Source: Trichobilharzia regenti
Taxonomy: Eukaryota > Platyhelminthes > Trematoda > Strigeidida > Schistosomatidae
Assembly: GCA_944472135.2 (NCBI GenBank)
Contig: OX235270.1
Span: 75,711,168-75,775,167 of the forward strand
Reading direction: 5' to 3'
DNA length: 64,000 nt
Part shown: positions 12,470-23,999 of the stretch, piece by piece
Layout of the letters: every line of letters begins with the position of its first letter
How positions within the stretch are numbered: the stretch's first letter is position 1
Notes under the pieces: model-generated
Seen by the model: the letters and a program-made list of their open reading frames with translations, nothing else
Told to the model about the DNA's origin: nothing
Databases searched by the model: none
Program-made: the position numbers and the translations under genes

Positions 12470-13062
12470 GTAAGCATTTATGCAAAAAATTGACATGATT
12501 ACTTAACAAAGTATTCGTCAATTAGAACAGATATTATTCTCAATCTACATACCAATATATTACTTATGAAATATTCAAGTTACACTTGATTTTTGAAGGC
12601 CTAGACTAGATGTATAACTCAGTCACTAGATACTGTTCAGTGGGGATTAAATCAATCTCGTTCATCATGCTGAATAAGATATTTTATATTGAGTAAATTA
12701 TGCTGCAAGTATGGTTATTCAGTTTATTGGTTTAGTTACATTACTGAGCAATAGGATTCTTTTGGTATTGAACACTAAATTGACAGTGCTAAAAGTGATA
12801 TCATTAAATATTCATTTTTCGTAGCTAAGCAATATGTTAAAGTCTTTTAACATGACTGATTTTTATTACCAGATAGCCGGTCCTTTAACCCCACTATGAA
12901 ATTGCTAGTTACACAGAGAGAAATAAGGATGGCCATTGTCTCAGGCAGGTTTTGGTTACCTGTTGATCACTTTGAATGACTTCATGTTGTCTACATGATG
13001 TCCAATAACTGCCGAGTGAATTACACTTGCACTGTTTTATAAATGTGTAACCGTAATCTTCA

Positions 13063-13172
13063 GGTTCCTTTCAATTTGGATAGTGTTATTAGAAGAAGGA
13101 GATTATCTGAAAAATGTGATGTATTTGCGCTATACATTTCGAACAATCTGATCACACATTTACTTGTCAAGT

Positions 13173-13232
<60 letters not shown>

Positions 13233-13866
13233 AACGTTAAGTTTAACAAAGTGACAAAAAAGATTTAATAATGATTAACACAACGTTTTGTAATCCAATC
13301 AAATAAGGATTACCAAGGTAGGTTAAGAATAATGATAAACTGTTTTTGAATACACAGGGGGGCTTAAGTTTATAAATAGCTATAGCCTCAGCGTATTTCA
13401 GTAAGCACCCTGGACCGTTTTTATAGATGACATTAAAGGCTGAGTTAACATCACTCTTATGGTTCATCTCGATTAGGTGTTTAGCTATAGACGAAGTTGG
13501 TAGCCTGACACCTGTATCTATTGGTTTTTCACAATTCATTTGTTTTTCTAGCCATTTTGGGATATGCTCTTCCACCCTCACGTGCAAAGCGCCGTTACTC
13601 CTCCCTATGTATGTGTGTCCACACACACACACACATACGAAAACTGGTAAATAGTGTGGGATGTGACATAATGACTTGTGCACTTTTAAGGTTTGCAGTG
13701 GAGCATAGTTTTGGCTTTTTCGACAATTACAAGCTGGGCTGCGTAATATATATACTGACTTGACAAGTAAATGTGTGATGAGATTGTTCGAAATGTATAG
13801 CGCAAATACATCACATTTTTCAGATAATCTCCGTCTTCTAATAACTCTATCCAAACTTATAAAAGG
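13063..13866 (-). mobile_element. Penelope-like element fragment (GIY-YIG end) with inverted flanks
   Basis: On the - strand about 13330-13680 codes for a GIY-YIG endonuclease-like end (CGHTYIGRSN, SSIAKHLIEMNHKSDV, YAEAIAIYKLKPPC), the C-terminal module of Penelope-like reverse transcriptases. The usual residues before CGHTYIG are replaced by a Cys/Val repeat encoded by a CA/TG microsatellite. About 115 bases at 13063-13180 recur inverted at 13745-13866. The reverse transcriptase core is missing, so this copy is dead. Confidence 0.75.
13174..13228. repeat. TA dinucleotide microsatellite
   Basis: An uninterrupted TA run of about 54 bases at the inner end of the left inverted repeat of the Penelope-like fragment. 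The right arm carries only a short TATATATA at the equivalent place, so the run expanded after the two arms formed. Confidence 0.95.
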
Positions 13867-15104
13867 AACTAATTGTTTTAAATCTTTTCAGTTTGCTCAA
13901 AATGCCACTTAAATGACTTCTGTCTGTTCCTTCAATTTACGTACATATAAATTCGTAGATACTACTGGTGTTGATATAAAACAGAAGTTTGATCACCTTT
14001 GATTGTCGAAAAGAACAATTCGTTTGATACAAACGGTTTAGCTTCACAGTTAGCTAAGTTCTTTTCAGAATGGTATCTAATCTGTACTTTTTTTCTATTA
14101 GAAGTGTCATCATCTCTTAAGGAAAGTCCTAGAAAGGTCATATTTTTCTGCACTATGCTATACTTTAGTCTTTTCACACTGGACATTCTTTACTTGTCTA
14201 TGAATTTCTGAGGATATCAATGATCACACAGGAATCGTACCATTGTTTACAGGTTTTCTTATCTGAACAAAGTGTTTTGATGGATTTCGATAATGTCCTC
14301 ATCAAACTCTTATTGTAACTTATAGAGTAGATGCTTTCGAAATGCAAGTAAAATAGGCTTCACTTCTCATTTATATGAATGTACCTTGTAGTTACGCCAT
14401 TCATGTCATGTAGAATACTTAGATAAAGAAAATGGAATACGTTGCCACTCTTGCACTGAATGGGTATTCGTGTCGGAAACTGCTGATTGTCGCCACTTCA
14501 CATGACAATTCTCCCTAGACACTTACACGACTTTATCGATCTGAGCAGAATGCCTTGACTAATGCACCACTTGGCAGAAGAATTCAAGATCAGTCTTTGG
14601 GTCAAAATATGTGACAATTTTTGAAATTCTCAAAATATGCCTAAGTTCAGAAACAGTCATATAGTGACGATATAATTATTACATCCTCGACTTAACCTAT
14701 AATGGCCTCCTTTTCATTGGGTTTGTTTCTCTCGAACACAACGCATAGTCTTTGCAGGAATACAGAACTTCGAATCTTATATTATGATGCTTTTTGCCAT
14801 AATAACAGAAAGATTTGTTTCCTTTTTTATAAACTGTTAAAGCCATATAGGTGTGATTATATCGAATTCTTACATACTAGCTGATGCTTTAGTCAGTCTT
14901 GTCAATTATTCTTTGACTCTACCCTTAAACACCCCTAGAATCATACCACAGGTCCTACTGCACTATTCTGACTAATGTTACATATGGTTTCTTCCCTGTA
15001 ACTAACTTTTAGCATAAGAAGAGTCGGCAAAATAATACGGAATAAACTCACATTCTTCTGCTAAACTTATATTCTTGTATTTAAGTGTTGGTTTGTTGGG
15101 ATTT

Positions 15105-15295
15105 GGTTGGTTTCAGGATTTCATCACGAGCTGACATTAGTTAGAGGACCATTGGAAAACCTGGGAGTACTGGACAGCTGTTTCGTCCTAGTTTGGGACT
15201 CTTCATCAGTACGCGCTCACCGGGATTTGAACCCAGGACCTTCTGGTTACAAGACTAGCGAGCTCATTGACCATTAAGCCACTGGGACCCGATCC
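15105..15295 (-). repeat. Sm-alpha-like SINE with hammerhead ribozyme motif
   Basis: On the - strand the element begins with a pol III-type head: A box AGTGGCTTAATGGTC (15269-15283) and B box GGGTTCAAATCCCG (15221-15234). It then shows a hammerhead layout at 15170-15212: stem I GTACTG/CAGTAC, core ATGAAGA, stem II GTCC/GGAC, GAAA, short stem III CAGCTG, and the UC that precedes the cleavage site. Schistosome Sm-alpha repeats are known to carry active hammerheads. Here the first core base is A instead of the consensus C (C3), so cleavage is probably impaired. Confidence 0.75.
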
Positions 15296-15551
15296 AATGG
15301 CCAGCCCGTGTATTCTAACTTCTGCCAATTCACGATATAGCGCGACCGCTGGCCAATGTCTTCGGCGAGTATTTGTCCTCAAACCCGACGCGCTGCACCC
15401 TACTGGTCACAACATCCCACGACTTCTTGTTTTGTTCAAATTTACGAAAGAGAAGGTTTGTATAAAACATACCGCTATCTTGACTACAAACTTATGCTAA
15501 CAGAGAAGCTATACTGAAAGCCTTTCGGTGACTGTAACATTTGGAGGTTTT

Positions 15552-15734
15552 GTTTTGATTGCAGCTTGAGTCCACACTGTATTTTTGGTACAAGTATGGA
15601 ATTTTCAGCATGTGATATCGGGAGCCCAAATTTTGCAGGCCGACCATAGATATCAGGTGTGCGTCAGCGGGGGCTCGAACCACGGACCATGTGTATGGTC
15701 GGCGGGATTCCTAACCGCTGTGCCACCGACGCAC
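15552..15734 (-). repeat. tRNA-headed SINE, copy 3
   Basis: Inverted copy of the family at 4921. It has the body CAGCTTGAGTCCACACTGTAT and GCAGGCCGACCATAGATATC, and the head GCTGTGCCACCGACGCAC at its right end. The T-rich left end is the reverse complement of the A-rich tail. Confidence 0.8.
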
Positions 15735-15925
15735 AGCTTTCACTAGCAAACACTTCAAAATATTTTGCTTCTACTTCTGTAATTTCTATGAATAAGCTTT
15801 GGAATTCATCAAAATTGATGGTAATAATAATTGACTGCTTTTTTTTCATCTATAGAAGAAATATGTGATTCAATCCACTTCTTTATAACACTGTATAACC
15901 AATCTAATCTACTTTATACATTTAG

Positions 15926-16028
15926 AAAAGATTACATGTTTCTCGTCACCTGATGTATAGTGTTGAAGTCGACTCAAGTATGATACGTGTTCCATCAAAA
16001 ATACAAGTACCAACACAATTAGATTCAG
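15926..16028 (+). CDS. CFAP47: CFAP47-like exon 6
   Basis: A 103-nt exon between CATTTAG and GTAAGC. It starts on a codon boundary and leaves one base (g). The peptide includes VSRHLMYSVEVDSSMI and SKIQVPTQ, a strand pair followed by a Pro-rich turn. It has no start codon, is too short to stand out as an open frame, and is supported by phase on both sides. Confidence 0.7.
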
Positions 16029-16967
16029 GTAAGCCAATACAGAAATTGCATTTCATTAACAGTATCAAGTGTGAAAATTCACTTTATTAGCGTTCCTATT
16101 GGCCTCTGTCGAATTACAAGTTTCATCTAGTCAAAAGATACTGAAAAATTCTAGCTATGTTAGACAGTTGCCCTATCCTTGCTTGCAGGTCAAAACTTGA
16201 CTCGGAATCAAAACAAAGAATGTAAGGTTCGCTGGAGAACAGACTATCATTTAGACACTAATTTCAGTGGGTCAACAATTTTAATCCTCGTCAATTCATG
16301 ATGCTGCTCCACCACTAACCATTATCCCTGCTGAGTATATGACTTCAGGGTCGATTGTATTATCTTTTTCGGTTACGAAATCACCTTAAAACTCTAGGAA
16401 ATTTCACTAATAGGCATCTAATAATGGGTAAAAGATAATTGTGTAGGTGACAGAGGAATTTCTGAGTTCATCTCTATGTCACATAGGAATACCTATTTCG
16501 AAATTCACTAAGACTATAGGCGAACTGGATGCATCTTCATGCATCACACTTGTAAACATAGATGTTCGTAGTATTTAAAGTATTACTTGTACTATGATTA
16601 TTTTCCTGGAATAACAAGAAGACTGAGATTACAGAGACCAATAGTAGTATAAATAAACGCTAACAACTCAAAACAACAAAAAAGGTAGACAGTGGGCAAG
16701 GTTAAAATGTTCAGTGACACAACTTCAATGCAGTTGTTTAACCGCCAACAATTACAATGTTATAAATGCGTATTATCTTTAAAGGAAGATTAATATCATC
16801 TTAGACAGCTGTTTATTTGGCTCTATGTGTTTTAGTATACCGATGAACACTGAAACACTACTTCTAAATTATATCTAATCAACACAAGAGAATTTGATTA
16901 TCTGTAAATGTCGTATTTTAACTGTAGATAATAAGTAATAATTGTTTGACTGTTTTCGAAATTATAG
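16029..16967 (+). other. Intron 6
   Basis: 939 bases of AT-rich sequence. I see no repeat or coding segment. Confidence 0.6.
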
Positions 16968-17314
16968 ACTCCGATTCAACGTTTCCCCTTACGCTGCAAA
17001 TAAAGGCGGATAAACCCGGATTAACTTCAGCCAAACTGGTTTTACAAGGTCCAGATGATATACGCCTTTATCGTATTGAATGTGTAGCCTTACCTGACAA
17101 TGAAAAAATTGTCTTAACATTCACTTCTCCATTAAATCATCCAATCACTCAACCATTGCCCATTGTGAATAGAACAGCCTACGATTGGGAATTGGTCGCA
17201 AAGTTTACAGGCTATCCAGTGTGGTTCACTGGGCCGTCTACTGTTAGTATACCATCAAACACAACTATTCAATATTCTATAACATATCTGCCAAGGAGGG
17301 AAGCAGAAAGTCAT
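16968..17314 (+). CDS. CFAP47: CFAP47-like exon 7
   Basis: Opens after ATTATAG with two bases completing an Asp codon and ends with CAT before GTAAGA on a codon boundary. It carries one nearly complete ASH domain: FPLTLQIKADKPG, SAKLVLQGPDDIRLYRIEC, then a second start QPLPIVNRTAYDWELVAKF and the closing ITYLPRREAES strand. The hydrophobic/polar alternation and the YLPRREAES turn are typical of the family. Confidence 0.8.
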
Positions 17315-17649
17315 GTAAGATATAAATTACTTTTATCTTTACATATTATCATATTTATATCGTTTCAAACTGAGATATTTTCTTGAATAGCATATCGTTC
17401 TGAATAACTAAAACTTTATTCAAAACTGTTCATCTCCTTCAATCTTTTTATATTATGATATCTGATGGTTTCATAGACAGTCCGAAATTCTACTTCTGAA
17501 TAAGAAACATAAAAATAGCTCAGCCCATTTTATCCCCTTCTGATTCCCATTCTTCTATATTTACTTGTACCTTTTCATCACTCCTACTTTCAATGACTTC
17601 TAATACTAATCGTGGTAATGCTTATTCACTCATATGAAATGTAATTATT

Positions 17650-17862
17650 ATTTTTTATTTTTTAATTTTATTTTATTTTATTTTTGATTACAGCTTGATT
17701 CAATACTGTATTTTTGGTACGTCTATGGAATTTTCAGCGTGGATATCGGTAACCCAAATTTCGCAGGTCGACCATAGATATCAGGTGTGCGTCGGCAGGG
17801 GATCGAACCTCGGACCATGTGCATGGTCGGCGAGAGTCTTAACCACTGTGCCACCGACGCAC
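17650..17862 (-). repeat. tRNA-headed SINE, copy 4
   Basis: Inverted copy of the 4921 family with a long ATTTT-repeat tail on its left and the head CACTGTGCCACCGACGCAC on its right. The head carries GATCGAACCTCGGACCATG, the reverse complement of the B-box region. Confidence 0.8.
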
Positions 17863-18079
17863 ATCATTATCATTATTTTCTGTCATATCGTGAGAGTTAG
17901 TAGATTAAAACGTTCATGTGTATTCTACAATACATGGGATGCATAGAAGTTTTCCCTTTTGCTTGCCTGAATGAATCAGCATTCATTTCGATGCATTTAA
18001 AGTTAAGAAGTTAATTTTGTATAGACTTGATCGGTTTAGAGTTAGATTTTGTCATAAACCGAACTCAGATATGAAAACG

Positions 18080-18200
18080 TTAAAAATGAACAGGCATTAG
18101 ATGGGTGCTTTATCCTAGTTTGTTACTCTTCTTCACTCTACACCAAAGACTCCACTAAGAATGAAGCTTAGAACTGTCGGGTTACACCGTAAACACGTAA
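18080..18200 (-). repeat. Decayed hammerhead-type SINE piece
   Basis: On the - strand, GAAGAAGAGTAACAAACTAGGATAAA-type sequence lines up with the hammerhead part of the 15-kb element, but stem II is broken and GAAA has become TAAA. The tRNA-like part is hard to recognise. Confidence 0.4.
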
Positions 18201-19081
18201 TCATTCGATCAATAACTTCAAATGAAATGTCACAAGAATTCTCAATTCTATCAGTTTAGGGTATGTTATCGATGCCAACCAGTGTCATTAATGACTATCT
18301 ACCATTGTATTCCACCTACTGAACTCCACAGATGATCACCTCCCACAAAAATGTCAGAAAAGCTACCTCACATTCAGTACACAGTGGGTAATGGATGGAA
18401 AATCCGGTTTCAAGTTCTGAAAACATGGTCAGTAGTAATGAGGATAACAGTGAAGTGTTAGGTGAGGAGGGGAAGTCGATCGATGCACTTTCATAACATA
18501 TCTCAAGCATGTTCATCTGCCTACTTCTTTCCCAAACAATGCTGACTGGAATAGTATTTGTTCCGAAGAGTTGAAGGTAATTAAGCTGAAACAAACCACA
18601 AATCTATGGAGTTTACGACTGTTAATCTCAATAATATAGTCAGGTATGCTTTGACTGGGTAAAGTTCGCAGAATGTTAAAAATTAATATTTGGAGACTGC
18701 TGGTGACATGTCGTATAACCATTCTCAACAATACTTTCGGATTTTTGGAATCCTCACTCACACATTTCAGTCAACTACCGTTCTGTTGTATCCTATCTGT
18801 TTATTTTACAACTATAGTCTGCTAATTAAGATAACTGTGCAGAACGTTAGTCGTTGGCATTTCATTTTTAGTCTTCAGCATATCTGCAAAAATATCTTTA
18901 TTGGGAAATCAGCCATGTTAGTTCTGAAGGTACCACCAGACTTGATGAAGAACCATCCACAATCGGTTAGGAAACCTTAGAGGATATTAAACAGTCTTCA
19001 TCCTCATCCTTAACTGCAAATCTTCTCTTTTATTTGTGAGACAGTTCATTCTACTACGTGTTTTTTTTCTTTTTTTACCAG

Positions 19082-19479
19082 ACTAAACTTGTCCTCCAGA
19101 ACATAAGTGATGGTAGTCAGCTAGAATATCATCTAAATGGTAATGTTTTAAAACCAATGTCACTGGGTAAAATAAATCTCGAGTTTACCATAAATCCCTG
19201 TGATATAAGCGATGGTATTTGCAAAATTACAAAACAAACTCATTTACAAACATTCACAGTTAAAGTGCCAAATTCAACTTCAGTGAAACAAAGTTTTCAA
19301 TTGCAAACAAATCTACCCAAAGGTCTTATTGAATGGATACCAAATAATCAGAAGTCTAAAATCAATCGTATTGAAGTTATGTCGGGTCGTACTGATGATT
19401 GCAAATTTCAGGTTTCTGCATCAAAACGTGGATGTTATCAGGGTGTTCTAGTTTTTTTGGCAGATAATCAGACTAATAA
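19082..19479 (+). CDS. CFAP47: CFAP47-like exon 8
   Basis: Starts on a codon boundary after a long T tract and ACCAG, and ends before GTAAGT leaving two bases (aa). TKLVLQNISDGSQLEYHLNG is the closing strand of one ASH domain, and PMSLGKINLEF links to the next. The following FTVKVPNSTSVKQSFQLQTN is the opening of a new domain, and GVLVFLADNQ is a late strand. This is one of the clearest CFAP47-like exons. Confidence 0.85.
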
Positions 19480-21894
19480 GTAAGTCTTTTTTCAGTGTAA
19501 ATACATATTTACCTACATAAATTTGTCTCAGGCGATAAATCATCCTCACTGCATGGAAGTCAAATAATTGTTGACGTTGGTTGAAATAATCAATGACATG
19601 TTTTACAGATGCTTCAGCTGTTAAAACTAGGATCGATGTGTGAGCTTAGTGTAGACAACTACAGTAACCTCAGTGCTGATATGCATAGCCCCTCCCTTTG
19701 ATTTGCCTACTAATTACTTTGAGCATTAGGCTATGTCACCACTGAACTGGAAACTAAAAAATGATTTAGCTTGACAGCTTTCAAAATCTTACCAGGCTAA
19801 TAATGGCATTCATCAGCGAAACTTACACCCTATCCCTTAAGTGTATCTGAATGACTACTGAAGTGACGATATTCCTTCAACCGACCACAGTCAATTTGCT
19901 TATTCCTAACCGTATACTTAGCCTAAGTTAGAATGTTTAGATAAGATAATGCTGGCAAGTGCTTTGATAACATTTACTATTCACATTTTCTAGCCCTTTC
20001 ATTCCACAGAGATTCAAAAACAAGTAAACTAACCCATATCTTCCAAGGAATACATTATGCCTACCCTTTGTGGTTGTTCAAGTGATGACTGAATCACACA
20101 ATGCTAAGAAATCATCTTCAGGAAAATACCTGAAAAGTTGACAGATCTTTTCTGCTAACTCTTAAAATATTTTCATATGACACCATTAATCTATTTCAAC
20201 TTCATCAACTTTCAAAAGGCCTTCGACAGCGTCGATCGAGAGGTGATTTGGCAACTACTTCGCTACTACGGGGTCCCATCAACAATTACACACCTCATCC
20301 AACAGTTATGCGACAATGCCGCATGCCAAGTAATCCACAACGGGAAACCTACGGAAGCCTTCGAAGTGAGGACGGGAGTGAGGCAAGGCTGTCTACTATC
20401 GCCAATGATCTTCCTGATTTCAGTAGATTGGATAATGCGACAGACAACGGGCAATGAGGAAACAGGCATAAAATGAACTCACACAAAAAGAGACTTGGAG
20501 GATCTGGACTTCGCCCGCGATGATATATGTCTGATTTCCCACAAACTGAAAGATATGCAAGTGAAAAGCAATAAGTTGGCAGAAGATGCATCCAGAGAAG
20601 ATAGGACTACAGGTGAACATAGATAAAACAGAGGTAGGTGGTGAAGATTCCTGGCCAACACCAACAGCAACAACAACAACAGACAATAATCAGCCAACAT
20701 AAATGGGAGGAAGCTGAGAGAAACAACCTCCTTCACCTACCCACCTGGGAAGCATCGTTTCAACTACAGGCGGACGAAAAAGCAAGACAAGCTTTCATTA
20801 CTCTTAAGTCTGTGTGGAGGTCGACAGCACTCAGAATCAAAAATAAGATCCGGATTTTCAACTCCAATGTAAAGTCAGTGCTACTCACTGTACGGATCAG
20901 AGACTTGCACTGCGCGTCATAAAGAGCATGTCAAACACTACAGACCTTCATTAACAGTTGTCTTCGCTCAATACCACTCAAGATCAGATGGCGGGCCAGA
21001 AAGATCACAAAAGGGATCTCTGGGAGCGAACCAACCTAAGAGGAACCGATTGTGAAACAAATAGGCAGGAAGAAATGGAAATGGATTGGCTGACCATACG
21101 CTGAGGAAACCATCAAGTGACATCACTAGACAAGCCATCGCTCGAGTGGAACCCGAAAGGGAAGCGGCGAGTTGGTCGTCAGTGTGAGGGTGACTTGGAG
21201 GAGGTGATGTGAGGAGGAGATGAAAGTGTGTGGGCAGAATTGGAGAGGGGTGAAGACTTTGGCAGAGAACCGAAGGCAATGGAGACGCGTGGCTGAAGCC
21301 CCATGTTCCTCTAGGAATTAAAGGAAATAATCAATAAATCAGCTAATTAGACACTATACCAAAATAAGCGTTTACTTACACTCGTATACTGATAAATTTG
21401 TTCACAGATTATTTTCATTCCATTTGTGAAATAAAGTAAACCAGATATTAGGTGTGAATAGAAGAAGCGCAAACCTAAAACTAAAACATTCAAGTTTATT
21501 TGATAAATATACCAACCAGTATTTATGATTCATTTGAGTTAATATGAGTTCATTGATTGCTAGAGTTTCTCCTATATTTGGAACTTGTTACTTCATCCAC
21601 CATATAGTTTCTGTGCACATCCTTTTACTAACGTGGTAATCATGCACTAAACTATAGGGCATTACTCTTCAGTCTAATTAATTGCCGTTGTCACACTTCA
21701 TTCACTTATAACTAGTAATTATAGCATTTCTGTTTATCTGCTGTCTTACCGGACAATATGACAATAGATTATATCAAAGTATACGTAGGAAGTGACCATC
21801 TCTAAACAAATTTTGACTTCATTCAGTCTTTTTAAATACAAAAAGAACAGTTACAAATGAAGAATAACCCTTGTAAAACAATGACAAATGGGAG
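19480..21894 (+). other. Intron 8
   Basis: Contains a broken RTE-type reverse transcriptase fragment (20165-21330). No other coding segment was found, although the phase mismatch with exon 9 would allow a missed small exon here. Confidence 0.6.
20165..21330 (+). pseudogene. RTE-type non-LTR retrotransposon fragment
   Basis: About 20200-20476 codes for a reverse transcriptase centre (FQKAFDSVDREVIWQLLRYY, VRTGVRQGCLLSPMIFLISV, VDWIMRQTT). After stops and frameshifts come the C-terminal pieces KARQAFITLKSVWRSTAL and, in other frames, GRKKWKWIG and ENRRQWRRV. The YxDD region is lost and several frames are needed, so it is a dead, 5'-truncated copy. A CAA-rich stretch lies at 20660-20682. Confidence 0.8.
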
Positions 21895-22100
21895 TTCAGC
21901 TTTCACTGGGTTTTACTCTTCCCTTTTCCCACATAGTCAAGACAGCGATGATGATAATGAAAACAATGATGAACATATGTCAACAAACAGAACATCAATG
22001 AATCATTTCAATGAAACATCACATAAGCTAAATGAAACTGAAGAAACTGGTAATCAAGTCTATCGTATCTGGTATGAAATAGAAATTAATATTAAACCAG
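21895..22100 (+). CDS. CFAP47: CFAP47-like exon 9 (start uncertain)
   Basis: The 3' end is firm: YRIWYEIEINIKP then g before GTATAG, a strand that continues into exon 10. The 5' end is not. The only AG that gives the phase required by exon 8 is at 21893-21894, without a pyrimidine tract. The frame itself is open from 21857. The middle is a Ser/Asp/Asn-rich acidic loop (about 21940-22050). A missed small upstream exon is an equally good explanation. Confidence 0.6.
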
Positions 22101-22510
22101 GTATAGCTAACAATTTGGTTAATTATTTGAGAATGTTCCTTTAATTATATATTCATAGAGTTTGTGTTGTGGGTTTCGTCTGTTTATTCAGTACTTAATT
22201 TTTTGCACCAAGATTCTTACTTAATTCATCTAACTGAAAAGAAACTTAATGGTGTATAGATTATTAATTTCAAAATACTGATCAATGAATACGGCATATT
22301 CTTTTCGATGTCTTCGTCATTAGGTTCTACATTTATGTCCATAATAATTAAAGAATTACTGATATTGACAACATCGTTTTAAATGTCATCAAATCAATAA
22401 ATTTAATAGATTATAGTTCAAAATTATGTATAATTGATAGTATAACAACATCGTGGAAAACACCCATATGGACATTAGAAAGAATAGAACACGAAGTTCA
22501 GCAAAGATAT

Positions 22511-23460
22511 CTTTTCGGCGATTTCATTCTCAAAAGCTGTACAATCACATTTAAATAGATTAGCTTACATGGATACAATTATTATTTGTTTAATTCCACA
22601 TCGTAACGAGAGCGATAATAATTTTCAACTTGATATGAAAGTTTGAAGGTACAAATATAGATTACAAGGGGCTTATAGACAAGATAATGGAACCTTGAAG
22701 AGGTCCATCCACAGAAAACCGACATGGAACGGCCAACTAACGCACTTCTATAGTTTGATACCTTTGAGCCGAAAACGAGCTCTCGTCAGCGCACTAATTC
22801 ATCTCATTAGAAAAATCTGCAGCAGCGACTGCATGGAAGAGGAGCTCCTATTCCTCAAAAATATCCTGGCTCAAAATGGCTACCCAACACGTTTTGTCTA
22901 AAAGAACATGAAACCTAGAAGAGAAGAATGTGATTCAGCGCCAAAGAAAACGCTGTATCGGAATCTGAATTTCAGAGGAGATTTGATAGCCGATATCCTG
23001 AAGAGGAGAATATTCAGCTCTGTAAAGAAGACCTTCCCTGTAGCAACACTAAGAGTGACATTCTCTAGTCGTCCAGTACTTCGAAACAACGGGAAGGACA
23101 AACTATAGCATAAGACCAATTCAATGTGCATATACCAGTTCACCTGCTCGTGTGGAGCTAGGTACATAGGTCGTTGTGTGGGCGTCTTTTCAAAACGTGC
23201 TAGAGAACGTTACCCAGCGTGGCTGCAAAGAGGAGGCACCGGTTCAATCAGAAGTGCCATTATTGAACATCTGATCAATATCTCCCACAACATTTCAACT
23301 GATTCTTTCAAAGTGATTTACAAAGTCAACAGAAATCTACCCAAAGCAGTATGCTTCCGACTTCTTTGTACTGCAGAAGCCCTTGCAATATGCATCGGGA
23401 AGCCGGAGCCGTGTGTTCAAAAGAAATTAGTCCAACCTCTACAAATACCATGGACCTAGT
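22511..23460 (+). pseudogene. Penelope-like element, broken copy
   Basis: Pieces in three frames follow the C-terminal part of a Penelope-like protein. They are KRSIHRKPTWNGQLTHFYSL and ILAQNGYPTRF (after the reverse transcriptase core), then LNFRGDLIADIL, and finally the GIY-YIG module CIYQFTCSCGARYIGRCVG with EHLINISHNISTD and CTAEALAICIGKPEPCVQKK. The reverse transcriptase catalytic core is missing. A 98-base segment at its start (22511-22608) is repeated inverted at 24010-24110. Confidence 0.8.
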
Positions 23461-23999
23461 TTGATATGTTCCCTTTGCTTCCCTTTTTTTCTTCTTTTCT
23501 CGTTGTCTCTTTTCTTTTTGAGAATTTTTTCGTTCGCTGTGTGTCTGATCCTTAGTCCCTCAGTCTTCATTCGATTCACATAATTTTTTCAGTTATAAAA
23601 GCAGTTATTTTTAAGTTTGTTTCCATGCTCCTCCTGATCACACTTGTAATCCGTTTAGAATAACCATTTTACAATTCTATTCTAATCATGTGCAATTTTT
23701 GTGTTTCTAAGGCTCTTGCAATCTGTATTCACACCTCCTAACTTACATTTCAAGTTGAAAATTTTGATTTCAATTTGTTTCCATGCTCATTTTGTTTACA
23801 CCTGTAACTCGTTCTATCCCTGCGTTTCTAAGCCTCTTGTAAATCATATCAAGTTGAAAATAATTGTCACCTTTTATTCGCCTTTAAAATTATTTCTCCA
23901 GTTATCAAATATTAATTTTGCATACGTTGTAACTGTTTTCTAATCCTATGCAATCTTGTCTCTAAGCCCCTTGTAATCTATATTCCTACCTTCAAACTC

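Larger units (their letters stand above)
12470..15925 (+). other. Intron 5
   Basis: Contains a - strand Penelope-like fragment framed by inverted repeats (13063-13866), a hammerhead-bearing SINE (15105-15295) and a tRNA-headed SINE (15552-15734). The stretch 13870-15100 has only small open frames without a recognisable pattern. Confidence 0.7.
17315..19081 (+). other. Intron 7
   Basis: Contains a tRNA-headed SINE (17650-17862) and a decayed hammerhead-type SINE piece (about 18080-18200). Open frames on both strands at 18316-18980 have no recognisable protein pattern. Confidence 0.65.

Noticed and set aside
13043..13240. + strand frame ending in an Ile-Tyr run
   Set aside because: It is the TA microsatellite plus the inverted arm of the Penelope-like fragment; it is not a gene.
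14280..14320. Possible hammerhead on the - strand (TTGATGAGG...CGAAATCC)
   Set aside because: The first core base is U rather than C, stem II has at most two pairs, and no stem I partner is visible.
20349..20736. - strand Leu/Ser-rich frames at 20.3-20.7 kb as membrane proteins
   Set aside because: They lie opposite the reverse transcriptase fragment and arise from its complement.
22310..22335. Possible hammerhead core on the - strand (TGACGAAGACATCGAAAAG)
   Set aside because: It lacks CUGA, and stems cannot be formed with the flanks. The similarity to 29880-29910 is better explained by a shared repeat.
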